NCBI GenBank assembly: GCA_026386995.1
Contig: JAPLMO010000286.1
Span: 1 to 21,030, forward strand
Origin: Planctomycetota bacterium
GTDB taxonomy: Bacteria > Planctomycetota > Phycisphaerae > FEN-1346
DNA: 21,030 nucleotides
Direction of reading: 5' to 3'
Positions 6,144-14,360 of the stretch are shown here, piece after piece (the first letter of the stretch is position 1; every line of letters begins with the position of its first letter). Under the pieces are notes generated by a model that saw only the letters and a list, made by a program, of their open reading frames with translations, was not told the DNA's origin and searched no databases. Made by a program: the position numbers and the translations under genes.

Positions 6144-7580
6144 ATGCGCATGATGCCAACCGTTCTCGGATGCCTTGCAGCGGCTACGCTGGCGATCCTG
6201 CCAGCCCTGGCGCCGGCCCAGACCACCGGCAAGACCCCCTCGACCCTGGCGCCGAGCAAGACGGCGGCGCCCTCGAAGTCGGGGGCCACCGCCGCAGTGA
6301 CGGCAGCGCCGCGGGGCAACGTGGCCGCAAAGGCTGCGGCGCCGACCGACGTAGGCGCGCCGGTCATGCCGCCTGCGCCTCCGGCACCGGCCCTTGAACC
6401 GCTGCCGCCGTTGCCGTTGCCGAAGGCGCAGTTCCCCGCTTCAGCGCCCGCATCTGCGGCGGTCGCTCCTGCGTCTGCGGCCCCGGCCTTGCCTTCTTTG
6501 CCGCCGGCCAAGGGCCCCGCCGCTCCCGAGCCCGCCACTGCGGCCGCCGAGCCGTTGCCGACCGCTCCGAAGCCGGCGTTTCCGTACTCCGGCTACATCA
6601 ACGCCGACGCCGTCCGCATCCGGTCCGGCCCGGGCCTCTATAACTATCAACTGGCCGTTCTGAACAACGGGGCGCCCGTCGTCGTGGAGAACGAGGTCGA
6701 CGGGTGGCTGGCCCTGCGTCCCAGCGCCGGCGTTCACGGTCTTATGAAGAAGACCGACCTGACCGTTACGCCGGACGGCAAGAAGGCCACGGTCTCGGCG
6801 CCGACCGCGCGGGTATATGCGGCCAGTGACACGGCCAACCGCCGCTGGAGCGTCATGGCGACGCTCAAGCAGGGCGACGCCGTCCAGGTGCTTGGCCCCG
6901 GCGAGGGCGACCTCGTGAAGATCGTGCCGCCCGAAGGCGCCCACGTTTACGTTGTGGCCCAGTACGTGCAGGCCGGGACCGGCCCCGGGGGCGTCAATGT
7001 GGCCCTGACGGCAATGTCCGAAGCGCCGAAGGTTGATCCGCTGATCGAGAACTTTAAGAAGGCCGACGCGGGCCTCGACGCGGAGCAGAAGAAGCCGCTA
7101 GGCGAGCGTGATTTCGCCGCCGCCAACGCCGCCTTCAAAGAGATCGCCGAGAAGACCGACAAGACTTACCTGAGGCGCGCCGCAGAAGATCGCATGGCCC
7201 TCATCAATGCCCTCGAGAGGCAGCAGGCGGGTTACCTGAAGGTCCTGGCCATCAGCGACCGGCTGGACAAGAACCTGGCCGAAATCCGGGTCCAGGAGGC
7301 CGCCAAGGCCGCCCAGACCGAGCGAGAGAAGAACCTGGCCAAGGCGGAGTTCGTCGCCACCGGCCTCGTCGCGCCGCTGGAGAGCATGGAAGACGTCGAT
7401 TACCCGATCAAGTACAAACTCGTCGACCAGAACAACCATCCCCTGGTCGTCCTGAAGAGCAGCGCCTACGACCTCTCGAAGTACGTCGGCAAGATCGTCG
7501 GCGTCCGCGGCGCAAAGGCCTACCTGAAGGACTGGAGGATCTACCTGGTCACCGTGGACGACCTGGAGGTCATCGAATAA
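6144..7580 (+). CDS. Secreted protein with two SH3-like domains and Pro/Ala-rich stalk
   Basis: The ATG at 6144 lies eight bases after AGGAAGGAG. GTG codons at 6135 and 6138 are too close to that site. The 478-residue product begins with a signal peptide (1-25, ending APA|Q). A Pro/Ala-rich, low-complexity stalk follows (about 26-145). Residues 148-206 form a bacterial SH3 domain, with YINADAVRIRSGPGLYNYQL then a GAPVVV..VDGWLALR core. A second SH3-like stretch runs about 214-276 (ARVYAAS, KQGDAVQVLG, YVVAQYV). Residues about 300-405 are charged and helical. A C-terminal beta-rich part (about 408-478) ends VGVRGAKAYLKDWRIYLVTV. Such SH3 domains often bind peptidoglycan or peptides. The protein probably works in the cell envelope, and it converges on an amidase gene. 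The exact role is unknown. Confidence 0.85.
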   Translation: MRMMPTVLGCLAAATLAILPALAPAQTTGKTPSTLAPSKTAAPSKSGATAAVTAAPRGNVAAKAAAPTDVGAPVMPPAPPAPALEPLPPLPLPKAQFPASAPASAAVAPASAAPALPSLPPAKGPAAPEPATAAAEPLPTAPKPAFPYSGYINADAVRIRSGPGLYNYQLAVLNNGAPVVVENEVDGWLALRPSAGVHGLMKKTDLTVTPDGKKATVSAPTARVYAASDTANRRWSVMATLKQGDAVQVLGPGEGDLVKIVPPEGAHVYVVAQYVQAGTGPGGVNVALTAMSEAPKVDPLIENFKKADAGLDAEQKKPLGERDFAAANAAFKEIAEKTDKTYLRRAAEDRMALINALERQQAGYLKVLAISDRLDKNLAEIRVQEAAKAAQTEREKNLAKAEFVATGLVAPLESMEDVDYPIKYKLVDQNNHPLVVLKSSAYDLSKYVGKIVGVRGAKAYLKDWRIYLVTVDDLEVIE

Positions 7581-7582
7581 AG

Positions 7583-7686
7583 AAAGTTCAAAGTTCAAAG
7601 TTCAAAGTCCAAAGTCCAAAAAAGAAACGGCGCCGCGGCGAGCGGCGCCGTTTTCTTTGAACTTTGAACTTTGAACTTTGAACTTC
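7583..7686. repeat. Inverted arrays of a 7-bp repeat framing a terminator
   Basis: Five tandem heptamers, AAAGTTC (three) then AAAGTCC (two), fill 7583-7617. Four copies of the reverse complement, GAACTTT (the last one GAACTTC), fill 7659-7686. The arrays can pair with each other around the central GC hairpin, making one very long stem between two convergent genes. Confidence 0.85.
7625..7658. terminator. Rho-independent terminator between convergent genes
   Basis: The stem AAACGGCGCCG/CGGCGCCGTTT (7625-7635 with 7643-7653) has a seven-base loop and is followed by TTTTCTTT on the plus strand. The A-rich run before it (7618-7627) becomes a T-run on the minus strand, so it can serve both genes. 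Confidence 0.85.
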
Positions 7687-7697
7687 CGTTCCTGTGG

Positions 7698-8372
7698 TCA
7701 CAGGCGCCGGAAGAGGTCGGCGTAGTCGAAGTTGCGGCCGGGGCAGTCCGTGGGCTTGAGTTGACCGTGGCCGTAGATGTGGCTGCGAGACACGTCATAG
7801 CGGTCCATGAGGAACCGTACTACGCGGGCCAGCGCCTGCATCTGCGCCTCGGACGGATGGGTGACGTCGAAGTTGCCGACCAGGCAGATACCGATGCCAA
7901 GATCGTTGTACTCCGGATGGTTGGTGACCTTCGTGTGGGCGCCGTGCTTCTGCTTCGGCCAGCGGCCGCCGACCTCGACTTCGCCGTTGCCGCTGCCGGT
8001 CCCGTTGCCGATGACGAAATGGTACCCGAGTTCGTCCCAGCCCTTGGCCTTGTGCATGCGGTCGAACTCGTCGGCGGACCCGGTCGCGGTGGCGCTGTGA
8101 TGGACGACGATAAACTGCCAGGGCCGCTCCTGCCCCAGGGGCTTCCAGGCGGCAGTGCTCCAGGGGACGCTGCGGCCGGGCTCGCGCGGCAGTTCAAGCG
8201 CCGTTCGCGACGGCGGCGGCGCCGCGGGGCGATAAGCGGGGGGCATTGCGCCGGCCACGCGCGGACCGAAATACGGCACGGGCGGGTCCCGCACGAGACA
8301 CGCCTGCTTCTGACACCCGATGGCTCCCGCCAGACAGCCCAGCGAAACCAGCGCCACAAAGATCGCCTTCAT
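7698..8372 (-). CDS. N-acetylmuramoyl-L-alanine amidase, Amidase_2/PGRP type, probable lipoprotein
   Basis: This zinc amidase family cuts the bond between N-acetylmuramic acid and the L-Ala of the peptide in peptidoglycan. The ATG at 8372 lies behind GAGGGG and starts a signal sequence MKAIFVALVSLGCLAGAIGC. Cys20 in AIGC may be a lipobox, though its -3 residue is Ala rather than Leu. A Pro-rich linker covers about 30-70. The catalytic domain (about 86-224) shows FIVVHHSAT (His91/92), GYHFVIGNG, then GHGQLKPTDCPG with His202 and Cys210. That is the same eight-residue spacing as His122 and Cys130 of T7 lysozyme. At 224 residues it is compact with no extra binding domain. It converges with the SH3 gene, which may also work at the wall. 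Confidence 0.9.
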   Translation of the reverse strand: MKAIFVALVSLGCLAGAIGCQKQACLVRDPPVPYFGPRVAGAMPPAYRPAAPPPSRTALELPREPGRSVPWSTAAWKPLGQERPWQFIVVHHSATATGSADEFDRMHKAKGWDELGYHFVIGNGTGSGNGEVEVGGRWPKQKHGAHTKVTNHPEYNDLGIGICLVGNFDVTHPSEAQMQALARVVRFLMDRYDVSRSHIYGHGQLKPTDCPGRNFDYADLFRRL

Positions 8373-8912
8373 AGGACCCCTCAGTCCCACCTGGCCAAAC
8401 TTCACTCCATTATCGGACGTTGCCGCGCCCGCCCTTGACCCAAAGGCGTTTTTATTTCGCGGCGGCCTTCCCCTTCTTCCGGGGCTGAGGTTGCGTGGAC
8501 CAGATACACAGCGGCGAGTCGGCCCGCACAGTCCGGAAAACCTTTGCCGGTAAACCATACCGCGCCCGGTGACCAACGAAAAGAGTTTTCCGCGTCTAAG
8601 GCCGACCCGGGTGCGACCGCGGATTCTGGCAGGCGGTTCCTTTCGTAGGGGCGGCCCTATGTGGCCGCCCTGCCTTTAGCGTGGCGGTTGCCCCCGGCCA
8701 ACTGAAACAACGACCGGGCGGCCACATAGGGCCGCCCCTACGAAGGCAAACGGCGACTGCCAGAAAAATCAGTCACACCCGCCGATCCTCACATGCTCCG
8801 GCGATGGCGGAACGTACGGGGAAAACCGACAACCATTGGTTTCTTAGAGTGACGTTTTGCTGCCCATGAAACTAAAAAGACTTCTGATGAAATCAGGCCG
8901 CCCCCTTGTTAG
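8373..8912. other. Gene-poor stretch between amidase and histidine kinase remnant
   Basis: I see no supportable gene here. The one clear structure is the long inverted repeat at 8642-8744, described separately. The amidase promoter should lie in 8373-8480 on the minus strand. GATAAT occurs there but without a fitting -35 box. Near the right end, ATGAAA (8887-8892), a 17-bp spacer and TAGACT (8910-8915) are a weak plus-strand promoter candidate. Confidence 0.4.
8642..8744. repeat. Perfect 29-bp inverted repeat, MITE/REP-like
   Basis: The arms TTCGTAGGGGCGGCCCTATG... (8642-8670) and their exact reverse complement (8716-8744) are separated by 45 bases. The element holds no ORF of note. GTAGGGGCGGCCC...-type inverted repeats are common in environmental bacterial genomes (recalled, not searched). 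It is unrelated in sequence to the hairpins at 2294 and 4124. Confidence 0.8.
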
Positions 8913-9149
8913 ACTAAAGGTATCGCCGTCGCCCACGACATCACGGACCGCAAGCAGGCCGAGCAGCGGCTGCACGCCTACCATGAGCAACTGCGGTCCC
9001 TGGCATCGGAACTGGCGTGGACCGAGGAACTGGAGCGGCGGAGCATCGCCGAAGACCTGCACGACCAGGTCGGCCAGGTGTTCTCGCTGGCCCGGAACAA
9101 ACTGGAAGCGCCGCCGGCCGAGCCGCGCGGCCCACAAAAGGCAACCTGA
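8913..9149 (+). pseudogene. Sensor histidine kinase remnant (PAS end plus HisKA_3 helix)
   Basis: The frame opens right after a TAG and has no plausible start codon. It reads GIAVAHDITDRKQAEQRL, the usual end of a PAS/PAC domain, then a helix with ELERRSIAEDLHDQVGQVFS containing the phospho-accepting His of HisKA_3 kinases. It stops at LARNKLEAPPAEPRGPQKAT. The PAS core is missing before it and the whole HATPase domain after it, so it cannot phosphorylate. It ends one base before the response regulator ATG, the arrangement expected of an intact kinase/regulator operon. Deletions on both sides of a former kinase gene explain this best. An expressed mini-DHp protein is less likely. Confidence 0.7.
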
Positions 9150-9150
9150 G

Positions 9151-9804
9151 ATGACACTGAAGATCCTTCTGGCCGACGACCATAACCTGATCCGCGAGGG
9201 TCTGCGATTGCTCATCGAGAAACAGCCCGGCATGACCGTCGTGGGCGAGGCCGCCGACGGCCGCACGGCCGTGCGCCTGGGCCGCGAACTGACGCCAAAC
9301 ATCGCTATCATAGATATCTTGATGCCTGAACTGAACGGCATCGACGCCACACGCCGGATCCTGGAGGCCTCGCCCAAGACCCGTGTCATCGTCCTGTCGA
9401 TGCAGTCCGACAAACGGTTCGTCGCCGCCGCACTCAAGGCGGGCGCGGCCGGCTACCTCCTCAAGGACGGCGTGTCGGCCGAAGTGTCCGACGCCATCCG
9501 CGCCGTCGCGGCCGGCCAGACCTACCTGAGTCCGCGCATCGCCGGCGTCGTGGTCGAAGACTACGTCTCCAACCTGCCGGCCGGCGCGGCCAAGGCCGGT
9601 TCCGCCCTGTCCGCCCGCGAGCGGGAGGTCCTGCAACTGATTGCCGATGGCAAGACCACCAAGCAGGTCGCCGCAACCCTCCACACCAGCATCAGCACCG
9701 TCGAGACCCACCGACGCCATATCATGGAGAAACTTCACCTCTTCAGCGTGGCCGAACTCACAAAGTACGCCATCCGCGAGGGGCTGACGTCCCCGGACAA
9801 GTAA
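9151..9804 (+). CDS. NarL/FixJ-family response regulator
   Basis: This is a DNA-binding regulator of a two-component system, 217 residues and complete. The receiver domain (about 4-120) has the acidic pair Asp9/Asp10, phospho-acceptor Asp55 (IAIIDILMPELNG), Ser83 (VLSMQS) and Lys105 (YLLKDG). A linker leads to a LuxR-type helix-turn-helix (about 152-212), with LSAREREVLQLIADGKTTKQ then VAATLHTSISTVETHRRHIM. The ATG at 9151 starts the canonical MTLKILLADDHNLIREGL. The ribosome site (AAAAGG) is weak, consistent with former coupling to the kinase gene ending one base upstream. That kinase is now a fragment, so the regulator is an orphan unless a kinase elsewhere serves it. Targets are unknown. 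Confidence 0.93.
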   Translation: MTLKILLADDHNLIREGLRLLIEKQPGMTVVGEAADGRTAVRLGRELTPNIAIIDILMPELNGIDATRRILEASPKTRVIVLSMQSDKRFVAAALKAGAAGYLLKDGVSAEVSDAIRAVAAGQTYLSPRIAGVVVEDYVSNLPAGAAKAGSALSAREREVLQLIADGKTTKQVAATLHTSISTVETHRRHIMEKLHLFSVAELTKYAIREGLTSPDK

Positions 9805-9950
9805 CACATCAGGTTTTTCGTGGCCTCAAATCATGGTTTTGGCATGGCGGAAACCCGCCGCCGAGGACGTAGTATGATTAGAGCGAAGGCACGGGGACGG
9901 CAGCCGAATTCCCCCTGGCATGACCGGCTCTTGGCCCTAGCGCTGGGATG

Positions 9951-9980
9951 CGAGGCCGGCGTTCTGATACGTCGGCCTCG
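9951..9980. repeat. Hairpin between convergent genes
   Basis: CGAGGCCG (9951-9958) pairs with CGGCCTCG (9973-9980) around a 14-base loop. A plus-strand transcript from the response regulator would meet it about 150 bases after its stop. There is no T-tract, so a terminator role is only possible. Confidence 0.5.
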
Positions 9981-9998
9981 TATATTCATGGTGCGCGC

Positions 9999-10064
9999 TA
10001 GCGCGGCGGGGCCGGAGACCCGCCGCGCTATATGTACCCGCCGTGCTATGTGTACCTGCCGCGC
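9999..10064. repeat. Strong hairpin running into an 18-bp tandem repeat
   Basis: TAGCGCGGCGGG (9999-10010) pairs perfectly with CCCGCCGCGCTA (10019-10030). From 10019 an 18-bp unit, CCCGCCGCGCTATATGTA, is repeated at 10037 (two changes) and begins again at 10055. The 15-mer GGAGACCCGCCGCGC (10014-10028) recurs at 19998-20012, so this is a dispersed family. It lies 15 bases past the stop of the VIT/vWA gene and may act as its terminator. The rest of 9805-9950 shows nothing. Confidence 0.6.
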
Positions 10065-10078
10065 AAATCCAAGGCGTC

Positions 10079-13000
10079 TTATCGCCTCGCCGACGCCAAG
10101 GTCGCCTTGGAGCCCGCGAGGTTGTTGACGAAGACCACCACGCCGCCGTCCAACGGCCGCGAGCCGAGGAGGTTCTTCGATTCCGCCCTGAAGTTCTCCC
10201 ATGCCCCTCCGCCGGCCCGCCGGCATGCCAGCGCGACCAGGGCGATGATGTCGCCGTCTCCGAGGCCGCCCGCGGCCGCAGCCGCGGCCGTGGTCTCTGC
10301 ACCCGGCTTGTCGCTTGTGCCGACCAATTCCGCAACGAGTTCACGGAGGGCCTTGGCGTCCGCCTTGTCGGCAGAGCCCAGGATGGCCGCGGCCACGGCG
10401 GACCAGCGGCCGAGTTTAGCCGCATCCGCCTTTTCAAACGCCGCCCGCGCCCTGGCTACGAACGCCTCGTCGTCGCGCATGGCCATGGCGGCGTAGAGAA
10501 CCTGGAAGTACGCCTTGGCATCGTTCGGAGACTTCTCGAGCGCGGCCAGGGCGGCGTCGGCGACGGGTTTCAGACGCTCGCGGGCCGACCTGGCGGCTAC
10601 GGCCAGTTCGTCCTCTTTCGGCAGCCCCCGCGCGGCCTCCGCGACGGCCCACGCCGACCTGGCCACAAGCACAGCCTGCGGACCTTTCAGAAACTCGGCC
10701 GTCGCCGGATGGCGCCAGGCCACTTCCACTTCCGTCAGGGCTTCCAGGTCCAGTTGCCCGCTGAGCGATGCGGCCAGCAGGTCCCAACTGTGGCCGATGA
10801 GCGCCCGGGCGGTGCAAACCTTCTCGGCGACGGCAAGCCGCTTGGCGGCGGCCTCGCGGCGGTCCTCGGCCCGCTTGGCGGTCCATTTCTGGAGTTCCGC
10901 CAGGTCGCCTTCGAGTTTCGCCTTCGGGTCGGCCAGGGCGGCAAGAAGTTTCGCAGCAGCCGCGTGCGTGTCGGCGTTGCCGATGATCAGCAGTTGCCCC
11001 GGGGCGTACCAGAGGACGTCCTCGTCCTTGGCGCTTAGGCCCTTGCGGACACCCGCCAGGAATGCATCGGCGGCCTTCTTCGCGGCCTCAACGCACTTCT
11101 GGTAATTGCGGTCCTTTCCGAACTCGTCCGCGGCAGGGACCGCCGCAAGTGAAACATCGTAGACCCACGCGCTTTCTCCGGGCGCGCGGCGGGCCGTCGC
11201 GGCGACAACCTCCCCCTTCTCGACCCGCCAGGTCATCCGCGCGGGCACGAGAATCCAGTCCATCGCCTGGGCGACCGTCGCGTTGCGCAGATCGAGGAAC
11301 GTGATGCGAACGTCCTGCCGGCCCAGCATGGCCGCGGCATCCTCGGCGCTGCCGGGGACGAGCGTAATCTTCAGGCCCGCCGCCGTAGCGACCGCGTCCA
11401 GCGCCTCGGCGACGGACTTGTCGCGGATCACAAGGGCCAGGGACTTATCGAGCGCCGGCAGTCCCCGCTTCCAGCCGTTGGCAAGCATGCGGCCGATCCT
11501 CTCGACGCCCTCCAGCGCCTCGGCCGCCACGTCCGCGTTCCCACCGCCGGCAGTGTTCAGGAGATACGCCCTGCCGAACTTCTCACGTGCCGCCGTGAGG
11601 CTCGCGTGCATCTTAGCTTCCTGGAAGGCTGCCTTCGCCCGCGCGGCCATCGGTCCGATGTCGGCGTTCAGCGCGACGGCCGTGTAGCCGTCGCCCGGTC
11701 CCCTCGGACCCTCCGCAAAATCAGCCTCGGCCTCCCTAAGGGCAAACAGGCCGGCCCTGCCGCCTCCGCCGCCAACGCCCACAACGGTCAGTGTGCCGGC
11801 CATGACGGTGGTCCTGCCAAGGTAGGTGTTGGCGCCCATGATCAACGCGCCCGCCCCCAACTTGGTCGGGCGGGCGGACGTTGCTTGGCGCCGGGCCGGC
11901 ATCATCATCGGCGCGGGACTTGCGGAGGGCGGAGGAGCCGCCGGCGCAGCCACGCTGGCAGCGGCAGCGTACCCGTAATAAGCGGCCCCGGAGGCCTTGC
12001 CTTTTTCGAACGAGACGTCGCCGGCGACGTTCTTCAGTTCGTCCAACCTTTCCCCATCTCCGAAGAAGCCCTCGTAGCGCGTCCCCTCTGGCAGCGGCAC
12101 GGCGACCGGCATCCGCCGCGGCGGGCGGGCCGGTTCGCGCATCGTGCTTATCGTGCTCTGGTCCACCGCCACGAAACTCGTGTACTGGCTCATCAGCCGG
12201 TACTCCAGGGCGATGTTGGTCACCGCGTCCTCAACCTCGGGCGACCCGCTGTAGAAGGTCTGCTGCATGAGGTCCTCGATCTTGTTGCGTGCCCAGACCT
12301 TGGCGAGGACCTCGTTGCGGTCCTCCTGCGCGGGCAGCCTGACCTGGAGCGGCCAGGAGGCCGGCTTGCCCTCGACGTTGCCCGTGATGCGGACCGCCGC
12401 CTCGCCGCCGTTCTCGTAGCGGCCGAAGAGAACTATCGGCCGCCCGGCCCACAGTTCCGGGACCTTGGCGGGATAGGTCTCAAAGACCTCCAAGCCGCCC
12501 CACTCGATCTGGACGTTGGCCAGTTGCGCCCGGTGGATGCGGAGCATGATGTCGCCGACGAGTTCCGTCGGGTCGTCCTTCAGGCCCAGCGTCTTGGACA
12601 TGCCGCCGCCCTGCCGCGCCACGCCGTCGAGGAGGAACCGGTTCGGGTCGCTCCCGATGCCCACGCACCAGAACCTTATGCGGTCGCCCGCGCGGCGGCC
12701 GACCTCGGAGATGATCTCGGCCTCGTTGCCGATGAAGCCGTCGGTAAGCATGATGACGATGCGGACGCGCTGGGGGTCAGCCGGCTCCTCGAGGACCATG
12801 CGGATGCCCTTGAGCATCTCGGTCCCGCCGCCGCCCTTCAGGCCTTCCGTAAAGTTGAGGGCACGCTTGACGTTCTCCTCATTGACCGGCACGGGTTTCT
12901 CAAAGAGTTTCTGTGATTGACCGGCGAACGTGATGACCTGGACCGTGTCGGCGGGTTTGCAGAGTTTCAGGAACTTCTGCATGGCGTCGATGACCTTGGC

Positions 13001-14134
13001 GGTCGGCTGGCCCGACATCGAGCCGGAGACGTCGACCAGAAAAACGATCTCGCGCGGCGGGGCGTTGCGCAGCCGCTCGTCGTCGGCGGGCTGAACCATC
13101 AGCATGAAGTAGCCCTGCCCCTTGTCGCCGACGTGCGCGAGCATCGCCATCTCGGGCAACTGGCCGACCACACCGTAGCGCAGCACGAACGCCTTGTTCG
13201 GAATGGAATCGGACGGGGAGAGTTTCACCGCGGCCTGGCTCTTGCCGGCCCGCTGGATGGTCGCCTCGTGGCTCGTGACCTTAAGGTCCTGGATGGGCAC
13301 CCCGGCGTCGAGCGTGACCGAGAGCGAGATGTCGTGGCCGTTGCGGTAGCCGGGCTTAAGGACCGGCGGCGTGATGCGCGAGGCATCGGGCACGCGGTTG
13401 GTATCGGGCGCCCAGCCGGTCCCCTTGGGCTTGTCCGGCCCTTCTTGGACCTTGCCCTTGTCGAGTTCGCCGACCTTCCCTTTCAGTTCCGGCGGCACGG
13501 GCGGGATGCCCGACGTGGGCGATCCGGGGATGTAGCGCGGGCCGACGACCATCGGGAAGTGGAACTCGTAGGCGCCCATGTCGTACTCAAGGACGTCGAC
13601 GTAGGAGATTTCGATGCGGATTTCCTGCCGCGGCAGGATGTTGCCGACCGATTGCGTGAAGATGTTCGGGCGTTCCTGCTCCAGCAGGGCCGCCGTGACG
13701 CCCTGGGCGAGGGCCTGCTCGTAAATCTGCCGCGCCTCGGCCCGGCGCTTGATGAGGCCCACGATCCGCCGCTCGCCGATCACCATCGTCATGGCGTCGA
13801 CGGCGGATTTGTGCGGAAGCGGAAAGACGTAGACGGCCTCGATCTTCTCGTCGAGCGGGTTGAAGAAGACCTGCGTCACCCGGACGCGCGCGATGAAGCC
13901 CGAGACTTCGGCCGTGACGTCGGTGTGCTTCAGTGGACACTCGACGACCTCGCCGCCGGGCTTGACGACGCGCAGGGCCCCTTGCGTCACGTCCTTCGTC
14001 ACATTCTCCATGTTCTTGGCGAGCGCATCGGGCGGGACCGGCTCGGTCTCAGCCGCCCAGGCTGCCGCAGCCGTCCACCCCGCGGCCGCAAGCGTAATCG
14101 CAAGAAAGGCCCCCTTCAGCATGTTCTCCGGCAT
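10079..14134 (-). CDS. Very large secreted VIT/von Willebrand factor A protein with extra C-terminal domains
   Basis: The 1351-residue protein was not recognised as a named gene. The ATG at 14134 follows AAAGGAG and a signal peptide (1-28, AWA|AE) follows it. A VIT domain spans about 50-200 (VTQVFFNPLDEKIEAVYVFP, then AVDAMTM..RIVGLIKRRAEA). A vWA domain spans about 361-535 with an intact metal site: Asp368-x-Ser370-x-Ser372 (DVSGSMSG), Thr438 (GGGGTEM) and Asp465 (LTDGF). EYRLMSQYTSFVAVD (644-658) is the usual VIT/vWA tail. After an Ala/Pro linker comes a motif at about 760-785 (ALIMGANTYLGRTTV then AGTLTV), like one autotransporter-associated beta-strand repeat. Residues about 898-981 resemble a secretin/TonB short N-terminal domain (SVAEALDAVATAAGLKITLV, then AQAMDWILVPARMTWRVEKG). 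The last 350 residues are Ala-rich helix. It is probably periplasmic or surface exposed and acts in adhesion or protein assembly. Confidence 0.85.
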   Translation of the reverse strand: MPENMLKGAFLAITLAAAGWTAAAAWAAETEPVPPDALAKNMENVTKDVTQGALRVVKPGGEVVECPLKHTDVTAEVSGFIARVRVTQVFFNPLDEKIEAVYVFPLPHKSAVDAMTMVIGERRIVGLIKRRAEARQIYEQALAQGVTAALLEQERPNIFTQSVGNILPRQEIRIEISYVDVLEYDMGAYEFHFPMVVGPRYIPGSPTSGIPPVPPELKGKVGELDKGKVQEGPDKPKGTGWAPDTNRVPDASRITPPVLKPGYRNGHDISLSVTLDAGVPIQDLKVTSHEATIQRAGKSQAAVKLSPSDSIPNKAFVLRYGVVGQLPEMAMLAHVGDKGQGYFMLMVQPADDERLRNAPPREIVFLVDVSGSMSGQPTAKVIDAMQKFLKLCKPADTVQVITFAGQSQKLFEKPVPVNEENVKRALNFTEGLKGGGGTEMLKGIRMVLEEPADPQRVRIVIMLTDGFIGNEAEIISEVGRRAGDRIRFWCVGIGSDPNRFLLDGVARQGGGMSKTLGLKDDPTELVGDIMLRIHRAQLANVQIEWGGLEVFETYPAKVPELWAGRPIVLFGRYENGGEAAVRITGNVEGKPASWPLQVRLPAQEDRNEVLAKVWARNKIEDLMQQTFYSGSPEVEDAVTNIALEYRLMSQYTSFVAVDQSTISTMREPARPPRRMPVAVPLPEGTRYEGFFGDGERLDELKNVAGDVSFEKGKASGAAYYGYAAAASVAAPAAPPPSASPAPMMMPARRQATSARPTKLGAGALIMGANTYLGRTTVMAGTLTVVGVGGGGGRAGLFALREAEADFAEGPRGPGDGYTAVALNADIGPMAARAKAAFQEAKMHASLTAAREKFGRAYLLNTAGGGNADVAAEALEGVERIGRMLANGWKRGLPALDKSLALVIRDKSVAEALDAVATAAGLKITLVPGSAEDAAAMLGRQDVRITFLDLRNATVAQAMDWILVPARMTWRVEKGEVVAATARRAPGESAWVYDVSLAAVPAADEFGKDRNYQKCVEAAKKAADAFLAGVRKGLSAKDEDVLWYAPGQLLIIGNADTHAAAAKLLAALADPKAKLEGDLAELQKWTAKRAEDRREAAAKRLAVAEKVCTARALIGHSWDLLAASLSGQLDLEALTEVEVAWRHPATAEFLKGPQAVLVARSAWAVAEAARGLPKEDELAVAARSARERLKPVADAALAALEKSPNDAKAYFQVLYAAMAMRDDEAFVARARAAFEKADAAKLGRWSAVAAAILGSADKADAKALRELVAELVGTSDKPGAETTAAAAAAGGLGDGDIIALVALACRRAGGGAWENFRAESKNLLGSRPLDGGVVVFVNNLAGSKATLASARR

Positions 14135-14360
14135 GGCTGCCCTGCTCCTTTCACATCGTGGTGTGACACATTTCAAACTACCGCGTCTGAGTTCTTAGAC
14201 GCTGGGGGCAGAGACAAGTTTCAAATTTTCCGGCGTATGACCGCGTTACTTTCAATCTTCTGTGTGATCGCGCGGCGGGCAGTCTTGCCCACCGCGCGAC
14301 ACTCGGTTCTGAAACAGTTTCCTGGCGATGCTGTAGCCTTAGCGCCCGGCGGACCCTAGA
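14135..14360. promoter_or_regulatory. Divergent intergenic region between VIT/vWA gene and YdjM-like gene
   Basis: Promoters of both genes must lie here, but I could not place boxes with confidence. TAGCCT (14334-14339) with GAAACA 17 bp upstream is a weak plus-strand candidate. A 6-bp hairpin, GCGTCT-8-AGACGC (14183-14202), could be an operator for the minus-strand gene. A long hairpin at 14264-14302 is listed separately. Confidence 0.35.
14264..14302. repeat. Long hairpin with GGGCAGTCTTGCCC tip
   Basis: The stem is GTG-TCGCGCGG-GGGCA with TGCCC-CCGCGCGA-CAC, with one bulged A and one C/A mismatch and a four-base GTCT loop. It lies inside the divergent intergenic region and has no T-tract in either direction. 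A REP-like unit fits better than a terminator. Confidence 0.65.

Noticed and set aside
7583..7686. CRISPR-like array
   Set aside because: Units are 7 bp with no spacers, arranged as inverted tandem arrays around a terminator.
8857..9150. N-terminal extension of the response regulator in the same frame
   Set aside because: The 98 extra residues are not receiver-like. The same DNA encodes the histidine kinase remnant in another frame, and the regulator begins at 9151 with its canonical motif.
10019..10064. Short CRISPR or tRNA-like element
   Set aside because: Only two and a half 18-bp direct repeats with no spacers and no cloverleaf.
11606..14359. Long plus-strand open frames (436 and 480 codons) opposite the VIT/vWA gene
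   Set aside because: They are antisense shadows caused by high GC. They have no domains or ribosome sites, while the minus strand has VIT and vWA motifs throughout.
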